A stretch of 26,566 nt of DNA from Sulfurimonas sp. (GTDB lineage Bacteria; Campylobacterota; Campylobacteria; Campylobacterales; Sulfurimonadaceae). The DNA is taken from NCBI GenBank assembly GCA_027056465.1, contig JALUKS010000118.1:1-26566 (forward strand). Reading direction: 5' to 3'. Made by a program: the position numbers and the translations under genes. Below, one piece after another: positions 1 through 8,142 of the stretch. The first letter of the stretch is position 1; each line of letters begins with the position of its first letter. The notes under the pieces were generated by a model. That model made no database searches. It worked only from the letters and a program-made list of their open reading frames with translations, and was not told where the DNA came from.

Positions 1-6
1 TTGTGA

Positions 7-1176
7 ATGAGAAATGATTTAGAGATATATAAAGAGCTTAACATCTTATGTGTTGATGATGATATTTCCATTGTTCAAATTTATAGGGAGCTGTTTTCAC
101 TCCTTTTTAAAAATGTATATATCGCTTATGATGGGGAAAGTGGTTATGTCTCATTTTTAGAAAATAGGATAGATATTGTACTCACAGATCACTCTATGCC
201 TATTTTAACAGGTCTGGAAATGAGTAAAAAGATACGTGAGCATGATAGTAGTGTGCCTATTATCATGCTTACGGCACTTGAGAATCTTGAGATGCTACGT
301 GAGGCGATAGATATTCGTATAACAAGTTTTATCAAGAAGCCACTCTCTACTAAGGCTATATTCTCGACTCTCTCTTTTGTAGCGAAGTCTGTTTTAGCTG
401 ATAGAATGCTTTTAAGTATACAAAAAGAGCAAATAGTATATAGTACCTACCAAGAGAAACTTACTTATGATAAAGAGCGAACAATCATAAAAAATGATTT
501 AGCAGAGAGTCAAAAGTTAGCAGAGTATAGTTGTGAAGTTCTTTATAAGCCACGAGATATTTTAAGTGGTGATAGTTATAGCATCCGTAAACTCTCCCAA
601 GAGAGTTATTTTCTCTTTATAGTTGATGGGATGGGAAAGGGTATATCTGCTGCAACAACAGCAATGCTCTGTAGTGCCTTTGTAAATAGAAGTGTCGATT
701 TAGCCATAAAAAAAGAGAGATTTTCACTCAAGGAAATCATAGAAGAGCTTATCGAGTTTATAGCTCCCAACCTCTTAGAAGAAGAGGTCATCTCTGCGAG
801 TTTTGTTTACTATCATGAGAGTCATCAAAATCTTGAGTACGCCATGTTCTCCATGCCAGCAGCTCTTTATATGTTAGAAAATAGTGAGACTGTCTTGAAA
901 CTCAAATCAAACAACCCTCCTATGGCAGGATATACACAAAGTGTGCAAACAAGTTTTTTAGATACGACAAATCTTTTAAAAATACTATTTTTTAGTGATG
1001 GACTTAATGAAAACAGTCTAAAAAATTCTGATGAAAGTTATGCTAAATATTTACGTGATGATTTTAAAAAAGCGAGAGATATAGACTCTCTTGAGTTACA
1101 ACGAGAAGAAAAAATAGAAGAGCAAGAGGATGATATAACGGTTATCTTTTTACACAAGGAGAGTGAAAAATGTTAA
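7..1176 (+). CDS. Response regulator with SpoIIE/PP2C-type phosphatase output
   Basis: 389 residues. The N-terminal receiver domain (about 10-125) has the acidic pair D17/D18, the phosphoacceptor D61 in TDHSMP, T89 and the conserved lysine K111 in FIKKP. A linker of about 50 residues, probably helical, leads to a PP2C/SpoIIE-like serine phosphatase domain (about 175-385). Its metal-binding motifs are visible: SGDSY (D189), VDGMGKG (D207), FFSDGLNE and the C-terminal EDDITVIF. Proteins of this architecture (RsbU/RssB-like family) usually dephosphorylate an anti-sigma-factor antagonist or other phosphoprotein once the receiver is phosphorylated; the target here cannot be seen. An in-frame TGA at 4-6 fixes the start at the ATG at 7. 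The stop overlaps the start of the following REC-GGDEF gene (ATGTTAA), so the two are translationally coupled. No histidine kinase lies beside them inside the window. The soluble cytoplasmic location is inferred from the absence of membrane segments. Confidence 0.9.
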   Translation: MRNDLEIYKELNILCVDDDISIVQIYRELFSLLFKNVYIAYDGESGYVSFLENRIDIVLTDHSMPILTGLEMSKKIREHDSSVPIIMLTALENLEMLREAIDIRITSFIKKPLSTKAIFSTLSFVAKSVLADRMLLSIQKEQIVYSTYQEKLTYDKERTIIKNDLAESQKLAEYSCEVLYKPRDILSGDSYSIRKLSQESYFLFIVDGMGKGISAATTAMLCSAFVNRSVDLAIKKERFSLKEIIEELIEFIAPNLLEEEVISASFVYYHESHQNLEYAMFSMPAALYMLENSETVLKLKSNNPPMAGYTQSVQTSFLDTTNLLKILFFSDGLNENSLKNSDESYAKYLRDDFKKARDIDSLELQREEKIEEQEDDITVIFLHKESEKC

Positions 1177-2441
1177 AGAGTAAAGTAGAAAAACTTAATA
1201 TGTCACTGTTATATGTTGAAGATGATTTTGAAACAAACAGACAGCTTACAGAGCTTTTTGAAATGAAAATTAGTAAAGTTTATAGTGCAAAAGATGGAGC
1301 AGAAGCTTTAGAAATTTTCAACAACAATAAGATTGATTTTATCATCAGTGATTTCAACATGCCTAAGATGAATGGCAATCAACTCTGTCAAGAAGTGAAG
1401 AAGATAAATCCACAAATACCTTTTGTTCTTCTGACTGCATTTCATGATACTGATTTACTCATTGATTCTATCGAAGTAGATGTTGATAAGTTCTTAAAAA
1501 AACCTATCTCTTCTCAAAAACTTTCTGAACTATTACATGAATTGTATGAAAAAGTAGAGGTCAAATATGAGCTAGAAGTATCACAAGTGTGTCTCCAAGA
1601 GGCAGAACATATAGTCAAACTCTCCTACTGGCAAGTAAATACTCATACAAAAGAGATTACTTTTTCACAAGAGGCAAAAGAGTTATTTCATCAGCCATTA
1701 GAGAGAGATAAAAAAGTTACTTATAAAGATTTGCTAGAGATGGTTGTAGCGGCAGATAAAGAGATGTTTTTAAACTTTTTTGAAAAAGATATTTTTGTTT
1801 GTGATGTTGCAGAAAATATTGTTGCGATAAAACAGGATGAAGAACTTCTATATATACGTCTTCGTAGTAAAAAATGGGAGAGTAATGTTTGCAACAAAAG
1901 CCAGATTATCGGAGTGTTCCAAGATGTTACAAGCTATGAGATAGAGAAAAAAGCACTTCAAGAAAAAATGAAGTTTGATCCCGTACTTCATACTCTGAGC
2001 AAACGGTTTTTACTCGAAGAGATGGAGAAAATGATGTCTATCTCAAAACGCTATGAGACCACTTTAGGTGTGATTTTCTTCGATATAGATAACTTTAGAG
2101 ATTTTAACAATGAGTACGGACATGTCTTTGCAGATAAGATTTTACTAGAACTCACTGAACTTATAAGTAAACATGTTAGATTGAGTGATATTTTTGGAAG
2201 ATGGGGTGGTGATGAGTTTGCCATAGCTACACTAGAAGGTTCTAAAGAGTCTACAAAAAGATTTGCCAATAAAATCAACACTATCATTGCACAACATCAA
2301 TGGGAAAGTGATGTTACTATTACACTAAGTGTAGGACTCGTTTTTTATGAAGATGAACCTAATGCCACCGAGCTGATAAACAAGGCAGATTTTAAAATGT
2401 TTGAGGCGAAGAAGGGTGGAAAAAATCAGTGCAAGTATTGA
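1170..2441 (+). CDS. Response regulator with GGDEF diguanylate cyclase domain
   Basis: 423 residues. The receiver domain (about 10-125) has D18/D19, the phosphoacceptor D61 in SDFNMP, T89 and K111 in FLKKP, the same register as in the preceding gene. A middle region (about 150-255) reads like a PAS-type fold and ends in FQDVTSYEIEKK, a typical PAS-to-effector linker. The C-terminal GGDEF domain (about 265-423) has an intact GGDEF signature at 346-350, and an RxxD inhibitory site (RLSD, 337-340) exactly five residues upstream, so active cyclic-di-GMP synthesis with product inhibition is expected. The ribosome binding site AAGGAGAG lies just before the ATG at 1170, inside the end of the upstream phosphatase gene. 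The gene ends 3 bp before the convergent TonB-like gene. The signal that phosphorylates it is unknown. Confidence 0.93.
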   Translation: MLKSKVEKLNMSLLYVEDDFETNRQLTELFEMKISKVYSAKDGAEALEIFNNNKIDFIISDFNMPKMNGNQLCQEVKKINPQIPFVLLTAFHDTDLLIDSIEVDVDKFLKKPISSQKLSELLHELYEKVEVKYELEVSQVCLQEAEHIVKLSYWQVNTHTKEITFSQEAKELFHQPLERDKKVTYKDLLEMVVAADKEMFLNFFEKDIFVCDVAENIVAIKQDEELLYIRLRSKKWESNVCNKSQIIGVFQDVTSYEIEKKALQEKMKFDPVLHTLSKRFLLEEMEKMMSISKRYETTLGVIFFDIDNFRDFNNEYGHVFADKILLELTELISKHVRLSDIFGRWGGDEFAIATLEGSKESTKRFANKINTIIAQHQWESDVTITLSVGLVFYEDEPNATELINKADFKMFEAKKGGKNQCKY

Positions 2442-2444
2442 TTA

Positions 2445-3311
2445 CTAATATTTTGCTAGATTATAGTAAACATTGTATCTGATAAGTGTTTTTTCTTTAG
2501 GTCTTGGGTAGCGAGAGTAAGCATACTCTATAGTCTCTTTTGTAGTGTCATCTAGTACATAGTAGCCACTTTTATGAAGAAACTTAAAGTCAGTCATATC
2601 TCCATTTGGATGGAGGTAGAACTCTACTATATTACTTCTATTGACATTTAAGTCTCTTGGGAGATTTACTCGTGCCACACGGGTAAGTACCTGTTGTGTT
2701 ATACGACGCATAATCTCTTGGTTGTCGATGATATACTTCTGTTGTCCAGGTGTGAGTTTTCCAAACTCTTCACCATAAAGCTCTTTAATATTGTTGTTTA
2801 TACTACTTGCAGAGGCACTACTCTTTTTCATAACTTTTTTCTCTTGTTTTGACTTGTCTTCAAACATCCATGCCATGGGATCTACTTTTTTAGGCTTTGT
2901 TTTATTTACATCTTTTGTCTTTTTTTCTACTAGAGGAATAAATGGTTTTTGTGGTGGAAGTGGCTCAACCTTTGGTTTTGGCTTCTTTTTCGGTTTACTT
3001 AGTTTTTTGGGCTTATTGAGTGTTGGTTTTTTATGTGTTTTTTTTGGTTTTACTATTTTTTTTAGCTGTTTACCTTTTGGCATTGGTGGAGCTATTTTTT
3101 GTGGCTTTGGTTTGTGCTTGTTAAGTCCAGACTTCTTATGCTTTTTTGGTAAATCTTTGAGACTAATTTTTATTCTTTCCTCTTTTTTTGGTTTTGGTTT
3201 TATCATCGCAGAAGAGGAAGTTAGCAGTATCCAAAAGATAAGAAGAAAAAGAAGATGTATAAGAAGTGCTACAAGCAGAGCAAAGCTAGATCTATTCAAA
3301 AAATATCCCAT
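2445..3311 (-). CDS. TonB-like energy transducer
   Basis: 288 residues. The layout is that of TonB: a short N-terminal cytoplasmic stretch, one hydrophobic membrane segment (about 9-31), a long Lys/Pro-rich periplasmic spacer (about 38-150, many KPK and PKK repeats), and a C-terminal domain (about 205-288) with the phrases VNLPRDLNV, VEFYLHPNGD and a YSRYPRP motif resembling the TonB box-binding fold. TonB links the inner-membrane ExbB-ExbD proton channel to outer-membrane receptors. No exbB, exbD or receptor gene is next to it here, so it may share motors encoded elsewhere or serve another envelope role. It is transcribed divergently from hemL. A TATAAT box at 3328-3333 (- strand) would leave a leader of only about 10 nt with no visible Shine-Dalgarno sequence. 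Confidence 0.85.
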   Translation of the reverse strand: MGYFLNRSSFALLVALLIHLLFLLIFWILLTSSSAMIKPKPKKEERIKISLKDLPKKHKKSGLNKHKPKPQKIAPPMPKGKQLKKIVKPKKTHKKPTLNKPKKLSKPKKKPKPKVEPLPPQKPFIPLVEKKTKDVNKTKPKKVDPMAWMFEDKSKQEKKVMKKSSASASSINNNIKELYGEEFGKLTPGQQKYIIDNQEIMRRITQQVLTRVARVNLPRDLNVNRSNIVEFYLHPNGDMTDFKFLHKSGYYVLDDTTKETIEYAYSRYPRPKEKTLIRYNVYYNLAKY

Positions 3312-3327
3312 ATGTTTAATTAAAGGG

Positions 3328-3333
3328 ATTATA
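3328..3333 (-). promoter_or_regulatory. -10 box of the tonB-like gene
   Basis: On the minus strand the sequence reads TTTGGTATAAT, an extended -10 box of the kind used by the Campylobacterota housekeeping sigma factor, with no clear -35. The predicted transcript would start about 10 nt before the ATG. Confidence 0.5.
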
Positions 3334-3359
3334 CCAAATCTATGTTAATCCAACTTAGC

Positions 3360-3365
3360 TATAAT
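3360..3365 (+). promoter_or_regulatory. -10 box of hemL
   Basis: TTAGCTATAAT lies about 30 nt before the hemL ATG, followed by an AAAGG ribosome binding site (about 3381). It faces away from the tonB-like -10 box about 26 bp away, so the two promoters share a very small divergent region. Confidence 0.5.
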
Positions 3366-3394
3366 TAGGAAAACTATTATAAAGGTCATTATTT

Positions 3395-4687
3395 ATGAGT
3401 ACAAACGCATCTACAAAAGCATTTCAAGAAGCACAAGAGTTGATTCCCGGTGGTGTAAATTCACCAGTTCGTGCATTTAAAAGCGTAGGGGGAACACCTA
3501 TCTTCATCAGTGAAGGGCAGGGTGCTTATCTTAGAGATGTTGATGGCAATAAGTATGTTGATTATGTGCAGTCTTGGGGTCCACTTATCTTTGGTCATCG
3601 TGATGAGAGCATTGAAGCTGCTGTTTTAGAAGCTGTGAAGCATGGTCTCTCTTTTGGCGCACCGACGGAGGCAGAGACAGAACTTGCAAAGCTTGTAGTG
3701 GGATTTTTTGATTCTATAGATAAGGTGCGTTTTGTATCTTCTGGAACTGAGGCTGTTATGTCGGCTATTCGTTTAGCTCGTGGCTTTACACATCGTGATA
3801 ATATCGTGAAGTTTACGGGTTGCTACCATGGACACTCTGACGCACTTTTAGTAGAAGCAGGTTCGGGTGCGGTGACATTTGGAAACCCATCAAGCCCTGG
3901 TGTTCCAGCAGACTTCACAAAGCATACACTTCTTGCAGAGTATAACAACATAGAGTCCGTTAAGAAATGTTTTGCAGACTCAAATGACATCGCCTGTGTT
4001 ATCATCGAACCAATAGCAGGAAATATGGGCTTCGTTCCAGCAGATAAAGAGTTTCTTCATGAGCTTCGTAAACTCTGTGATGCAAACGGCACACTACTCA
4101 TCTTTGATGAAGTTATGAGTGGTTTTCGTGCAACTATCAACGGTGCTGAGTCTATTACGGGTGTAATACCTGACATAGTAACTCTTGGAAAAGTTATCGG
4201 TGGTGGTATGCCTGTGGGTGCTTTTGGTGCAAGAGCTGAGATTATGGCAGAGCTTAGTCCTGATGGTCCTGTTTATCAAGCAGGAACACTCAGTGGAAAT
4301 CCTGTAGCTATGGCAGCAGGTTTCGCCTCTCTTAGTAAACTCAAACAAAATGCTCGTGTCATGACAGTACTTGAAGCGCGTGCAAAAAGATTGGTATCTG
4401 GCATGAAAGCCTCAGCAGCAGAGCAGGGTATCATGATGCAGACAGATGTAAGAGGTTCTATGTTTGGTTTCTTCTTTAATGATACACCAGTAAAGAACTT
4501 TAAAGATGCTCAAAAGAGTGATGCAGAGATGTTTGCTAAGTTTCATGCAGGTATGCTCCGAGAGGGTTTCTATTTCGCTTGTTCACTCTATGAAACAGGG
4601 TTTATCTCTACGGCTATTACAGATGAAATGATAGAGGAGACTATAAATGCAGCAGCAAAAGTCTTCAAAGCAATCAAAAATGGCTAG
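3395..4687 (+). CDS. hemL: Glutamate-1-semialdehyde 2,1-aminomutase
   Basis: 430 residues, the normal size for HemL. It is a PLP-dependent class III aminotransferase that converts glutamate-1-semialdehyde to 5-aminolevulinate, the precursor of haem and other tetrapyrroles, by the C5 pathway. Visible signatures are the N-terminal LIPGGVNSPVRAF, SSGTEAVMSAIRLAR, the PLP-contacting IFDEVMSGFR (D238) and the Schiff-base lysine K266 in TLGKVIGGGMPVGAFG. It is the first gene of a three-gene unit: the downstream AtpZ-like gene starts inside its 3' end. Preceded by a TATAAT box at 3360-3365. Confidence 0.98.
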   Translation: MSTNASTKAFQEAQELIPGGVNSPVRAFKSVGGTPIFISEGQGAYLRDVDGNKYVDYVQSWGPLIFGHRDESIEAAVLEAVKHGLSFGAPTEAETELAKLVVGFFDSIDKVRFVSSGTEAVMSAIRLARGFTHRDNIVKFTGCYHGHSDALLVEAGSGAVTFGNPSSPGVPADFTKHTLLAEYNNIESVKKCFADSNDIACVIIEPIAGNMGFVPADKEFLHELRKLCDANGTLLIFDEVMSGFRATINGAESITGVIPDIVTLGKVIGGGMPVGAFGARAEIMAELSPDGPVYQAGTLSGNPVAMAAGFASLSKLKQNARVMTVLEARAKRLVSGMKASAAEQGIMMQTDVRGSMFGFFFNDTPVKNFKDAQKSDAEMFAKFHAGMLREGFYFACSLYETGFISTAITDEMIEETINAAAKVFKAIKNG

Positions 4688-5012
4688 TGGTACAGCTGAA
4701 ACGAAAGAGGAGAGAAAACCTCGTATAAAGCCCATCATAGAAGCAGCCGATAGTTTATCTCTTGGTATCTCTATGGTTGTGGCTGTGCTTATGGGTGTCG
4801 GTATCGGTTGGCTTATAAGAAGTCTTAGTGGCATATCTTGGACTTTTTGGATAGGTGTCGCTATCGGTATTGCCGCTGCTATTCTAAATGTCTATAAAGC
4901 TTACTCCAAACAGTATAAAGCATTTGAAGAGTTAGCTAAAGAGCCGCGTTATGCTATAAAAAAACAACTTGATGATGAAGATGATGAGGATTATGGTGAA
5001 AAAACTTATTAG
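4647..5012 (+). CDS. AtpZ/AtpI-family membrane protein
   Basis: 121 residues from the ATG at 4647. A charged, disordered N-terminus is followed by two membrane helices (about 51-68 and 75-95: LSLGISMVVAVLMGVGIGWL, then TFWIGVAIGIAAAILNVYKA) with the glycine-rich pattern of the AtpZ/AtpI family, and an acidic tail (DDEDDEDYGE). AtpZ and AtpI help assemble or supply cations to the F1Fo ATP synthase and are normally encoded in the atp cluster, so a place behind hemL is unusual, though seen in this phylum as far as I recall. The chosen start has a strong GAGGAG seven bases upstream but overlaps hemL by 41 bp; the alternative ATG at 4680 (110 residues) overlaps only 8 bp but lacks a ribosome binding site. 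Confidence 0.8.
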   Translation: MQQQKSSKQSKMASGTAETKEERKPRIKPIIEAADSLSLGISMVVAVLMGVGIGWLIRSLSGISWTFWIGVAIGIAAAILNVYKAYSKQYKAFEELAKEPRYAIKKQLDDEDDEDYGEKTY

Positions 5013-5502
5013 TATTTTAGGAGTTACTGAGGGGATTATCTTCGCTACTTCACTCTACTCGAAAACACTTTTTGCAAATGTTCAAGTCGCTTCCCTTAGC
5101 TCATTTTTAGTTATCGTTGGTGCTTCTTTTGCTTACAAACGCATGGTAGATACAAAAGTGAGTAGTGAGAGTTATGAAGAGGATCGTGATTTACTTGATG
5201 AGATAGAAGATCCTCATGAACTTTATAGCGAAGATCCTATTAACGAAGCTCCAGCAGAAGAGCTAAGCCTCAAAGAGATAGTCAAAGAAGAAAAAGCGAA
5301 GATAAAAACTTTTAGTTTTAAGAGTATAAAACATGGTGCTAGAGGTAGTGTCTCGGCGTTTCGTATCGTGCCTTATGTTTTTCTCATTTTAGGGTTTATC
5401 TCTTTGAAAAATAATGCAGTTTTAGATTTGAGATTTTATCTACCGTCTCTTCTTATCGGCATTATCATCGGCTCTTTAGTGAGCAGGAAGATAGCCTCCT
5501 AA
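4993..5502 (+). CDS. Hypothetical membrane protein
   Basis: About 169 residues from the ATG at 4993. GTG at 4996 has better spacing from GAGGA, and a TTG at 4969 is also possible. I do not recognise a named family. Two hydrophobic stretches near the N-terminus (GVTEGIIFATSLYS, then VASLSSFLVIVGASFAY), an acidic cytoplasmic-looking middle (EEDRDLLDEIEDPHELYSED) and two more at the C-terminus (IVPYVFLILGFISL, then FYLPSLLIGIIIGSLVS) suggest four membrane segments. It overlaps the end of the AtpZ-like gene, so it is the third gene of the hemL unit and is probably co-translated. It overlaps the convergent gene at 5499 by 4 bp. No catalytic motif is visible and the function is unknown. Confidence 0.75.
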   Translation: MVKKLISILGVTEGIIFATSLYSKTLFANVQVASLSSFLVIVGASFAYKRMVDTKVSSESYEEDRDLLDEIEDPHELYSEDPINEAPAEELSLKEIVKEEKAKIKTFSFKSIKHGARGSVSAFRIVPYVFLILGFISLKNNAVLDLRFYLPSLLIGIIIGSLVSRKIAS

Positions 5503-6182
5503 GAGGTTATCATAGGGATATTGATTGTCAAAGTAGAAGATATTTCGCCATAGTAATTTGAACTCTCAATGAGATTTTTTAGTTCATCACTCCTACTTTT
5601 GTCGATATTTTCGGCACAGATAGAGATAGAGAAGATACTATACTTCTTCTCTTCATACTTAATATGCTCTCCAACCCTATAAAACACCTTAGTCTCTACC
5701 TCTGCATTATCACTAACACAAGAGTACATTTTGTTAAGAATTTTTATGAGAAGATTTGAGTTTATTATCACTTCTGGGATAGTCGGGTCATATGATTTTG
5801 AGTAGTGAGTGTTTGAGTTTATAGAGTTTGTAGCTATACAGAGGTCTATAATGGTAAAAATATTTGTAAGTTCACCCTCTGGTTTTTTCGTGTTGAGTTT
5901 AAAAGAGGGTGCTTGATAGAGTTTGATACCTATCTTCTCCTCATCTTCGTAGCCAACAGTTAAACCAAAAAACTTGTACCGACCATACTCTAACTCAATA
6001 AAGGTGGTTTTAAATCCAAAGCTTATACTCGCATAGGTTTGTGCCAACTCAAAAAGAGTTTTTGCAGTAGTAGAGCCTAGAAGAAACTGTGCTTCGGTAT
6101 TGACGGAGATGATTTTTCCATTTGCATTAAAGAGTATAAAAGGATTATAATCATACTCTAGCCACTTCTGCTCAAATGTCAC
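5499..6182 (-). CDS. Hypothetical protein, PAS-like and degenerate kinase-like
   Basis: 227 residues from a GTG start at 6182, 10 bp after the rpoD stop on the same strand, so co-transcribed with rpoD. The N-terminus (about 12-45: NPFILFNANGKIISVNTEAQ) has the pattern of a PAS sensor core. The C-terminal part (about 130-227) is faintly like a histidine-kinase ATPase fold: LLIKILNKMYSCVSDN sits where an N-box (NLLxNAxK) would be, and it ends in GEISSTLTINIPM, like the usual GTxFxIxLP finish. The phospho-acceptor histidine and the nucleotide-binding G boxes are missing, so no kinase activity is claimed. The kinase comparison is weak inference; the PAS comparison is somewhat better. The start is uncertain because the ribosome binding site is weak. 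Confidence 0.7.
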   Translation of the reverse strand: MTFEQKWLEYDYNPFILFNANGKIISVNTEAQFLLGSTTAKTLFELAQTYASISFGFKTTFIELEYGRYKFFGLTVGYEDEEKIGIKLYQAPSFKLNTKKPEGELTNIFTIIDLCIATNSINSNTHYSKSYDPTIPEVIINSNLLIKILNKMYSCVSDNAEVETKVFYRVGEHIKYEEKKYSIFSISICAENIDKSRSDELKNLIESSNYYGEISSTLTINIPMITS

Positions 6183-6192
6183 GAAATTTTCT

Positions 6193-8052
6193 CTACTCTT
6201 CTATGTAGTTTTTGAGTCTACGACCAACTTTAGGGTGCTTGAGCTTTTTAATAGCACTAGATTCTATTTGGCGTACACGCTCACGAGTTACTGACAACTC
6301 TTTACCAATCTCTTCAAGTGTTCTATCACTCTCATCATCCATAATTCCAAAACGCAACTTGATAACTGCTTTTTCGCGTTCATTAAGCTGGTCAAGAACA
6401 GTCTCAATCTGACCACGAAGGTCATCTTTTAGAATAGCATCTGCCGGAGAGAGAGAAGTTTTATCTTCGATAAAGTCACCAAAACGTCCATCATCTTCAC
6501 TACCGATAGGAGCTTCAAGAGAAATAGGCTCTTTTGTAATCTTGATAACATTTTTTACTTTTTCAACAGAGAGACCAACTTCCTCTGCAATAGTATCAAC
6601 ATCTGGCTCTTTACCATTCTCTTGAAGGTGCTTGCGCATAATCTTGTTGATACGATTGATAGTTTCAATCATATGAATAGGAATACGAATAGTACGAGCT
6701 TGATCGGCAATAGCACGAGAGATAGCTTGACGAATCCACCATGTAGCATACGTAGAGAACTTATAACCTTTTTGATACTCGAACTTATCGACTGCTTTCA
6801 TAAGACCAATATTACCCTCTTGAATAAGGTCAAGGAAAGGAAGTCCACGGTTTGTGTAACGTTTAGCGATGGAAACAACAAGACGCAAGTTAGACTTCGC
6901 CATCTTTGTTTTACTTATCTCACTAATGTTTTTACCGCGTTTGATCTGTTCTAAAATATCTGCAAGTTTATCTGGCTCCATGTCAAAAGAGTTCTTTGAT
7001 GCTTCTTGTGTCTGTACAAGCTTTTTGATCTCCATATATGTAGAAACCATAGTCGCTTCTGGAACCATATTTGCAATATCTTCTTTATTTAACTCTTGAA
7101 TCTTCGCAACTAAAACATTATGATTTGCTTTTAAAACATCATTGAAAAGTGGAAGTTTATACTCTAAACGCTTGAGTTCTTTGTCGTAACCCTCATCACT
7201 TTTAAGCGCAGTTTCCATGGCTTTTACAAGTTCGTTGATAAGTTTTGAAGTTGGTCCAAGATCTAAAAGTTTTTCTTTAAGAACTGACTTTTTAAAAGTC
7301 ACACCTAAGAAGTAGTTTACGATCTCTTCGTTAAGTTCAGCATCAAGATCTTCTGGTGCTTTTTCGCTTAACTTCAACCACTCTTTTTTTGCTTTTTCAA
7401 GAGCTTTAAAGCTTGTAGAGACTTTCTCTACACGAGTTTTATCTTTTGCTGTAAGTGTTTTCTCTGGTGCAGATTCAGTAGTAGTTGCATCATCACCTGT
7501 AGTGTCATCGCTCTCTTCTTTTTCATCTTCAAAAGATCTAAAAAGTTCTTTAACTCGACGTTCACGGTTTATAAGAGGTTCTTTATAGTCTAAGATAAAG
7601 TTTATAAGATAAGGTACAGAACAGATAGCATCGATAATGATACTCTCTCCGCCCTCAATCTTTTTAGAGATTTCAATCTCCTCTTCTTTTGTAAGAAGGG
7701 GAATCTGTCCCATTTCACGAAGGTACATACGAACAGGAGAGTCTGAACGTGACCACTCAAGAAGTTCATGCTCTTTAAGGATGTCAAACTGATCAGTGTC
7801 ATTGTTCTGAAGCATCTTTCGCTGTGCCGTACGGCGTGCTTCTGCTTCTGAATCATTGAGTTTCTTTGCATGTTCACTAGAAGTGTAGATACATTTTTTA
7901 TGTTTTGTTAAAAGTTTTAAAATGTTTTTTGCCTGTGCGGCAGTTGGTTGTTTTTCAAAAAGTTCTATGAGTGATTCGTAAGTAACACACTCTTTGCCTT
8001 TATGTTCTTCAAAAAAAGTCTCTATAGCTTTGTTGAGTTCTTTAGCTGTCAT
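6193..8052 (-). CDS. rpoD: RNA polymerase sigma-70 factor RpoD
   Basis: 619 residues, the size of a primary sigma factor. Region 1.1 lies at the N-terminus, followed by region 1.2 (SDSPVRMYLREMGQIPLLT, about 104-122), an acidic non-conserved insert (EEKEESDDTTGDD), region 2 with the core-binding and -10 recognition helices (FLDLIQEGNIGLMKAVDKFE, then FSTYATWWIRQAISRAIADQ), region 3, and region 4.2 with the -35 binding helix-turn-helix (LEEIGKELSVTRERVRQIES). It directs RNA polymerase to housekeeping promoters. It is transcribed divergently from flgF. A TATAAT lies at 8093-8098 on the minus strand. A PAS-like gene of unknown function follows 10 bp downstream. Confidence 0.98.
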   Translation of the reverse strand: MTAKELNKAIETFFEEHKGKECVTYESLIELFEKQPTAAQAKNILKLLTKHKKCIYTSSEHAKKLNDSEAEARRTAQRKMLQNNDTDQFDILKEHELLEWSRSDSPVRMYLREMGQIPLLTKEEEIEISKKIEGGESIIIDAICSVPYLINFILDYKEPLINRERRVKELFRSFEDEKEESDDTTGDDATTTESAPEKTLTAKDKTRVEKVSTSFKALEKAKKEWLKLSEKAPEDLDAELNEEIVNYFLGVTFKKSVLKEKLLDLGPTSKLINELVKAMETALKSDEGYDKELKRLEYKLPLFNDVLKANHNVLVAKIQELNKEDIANMVPEATMVSTYMEIKKLVQTQEASKNSFDMEPDKLADILEQIKRGKNISEISKTKMAKSNLRLVVSIAKRYTNRGLPFLDLIQEGNIGLMKAVDKFEYQKGYKFSTYATWWIRQAISRAIADQARTIRIPIHMIETINRINKIMRKHLQENGKEPDVDTIAEEVGLSVEKVKNVIKITKEPISLEAPIGSEDDGRFGDFIEDKTSLSPADAILKDDLRGQIETVLDQLNEREKAVIKLRFGIMDDESDRTLEEIGKELSVTRERVRQIESSAIKKLKHPKVGRRLKNYIEE

Positions 8053-8092
8053 ATGGGAGGTTGCTCCGTGAGTTAAGGTTATTAAAAGGTGG

Positions 8093-8098
8093 ATTATA
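8093..8098 (-). promoter_or_regulatory. -10 box of rpoD
   Basis: On the minus strand TTTCGGTATAAT lies about 40 nt before the rpoD ATG. Further downstream, 8056-8067 reads GGAG-CAAC-CTCC on the minus strand, a 4-bp GC-rich hairpin that would cover the only Shine-Dalgarno-like GGAG. Confidence 0.5.
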
Positions 8099-8142
8099 CC
8101 GAAAACTTATTAAAGTATACTGAACTTTATAAATCTCTTTAG

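Noticed and set aside
2445..3311. Possible horizontal origin because of the odd Lys/Pro composition
   Set aside because: Lys/Pro repeats are normal for the TonB spacer; the flanking codon use is the same as the neighbours.
2791..3348. Open frame of 185 codons opposite the tonB-like gene
   Set aside because: It is a low-complexity F/G/L/S-rich mirror of the Lys/Pro-rich spacer on the other strand, without ribosome binding site or family signature.
3390..5012. tRNA or rRNA-like sequence near hemL, looked for because tRNA-Glu feeds this pathway
   Set aside because: No cloverleaf or conserved T-loop was found outside coding frames; the single GGTTCG hit at about 3859 is inside hemL.
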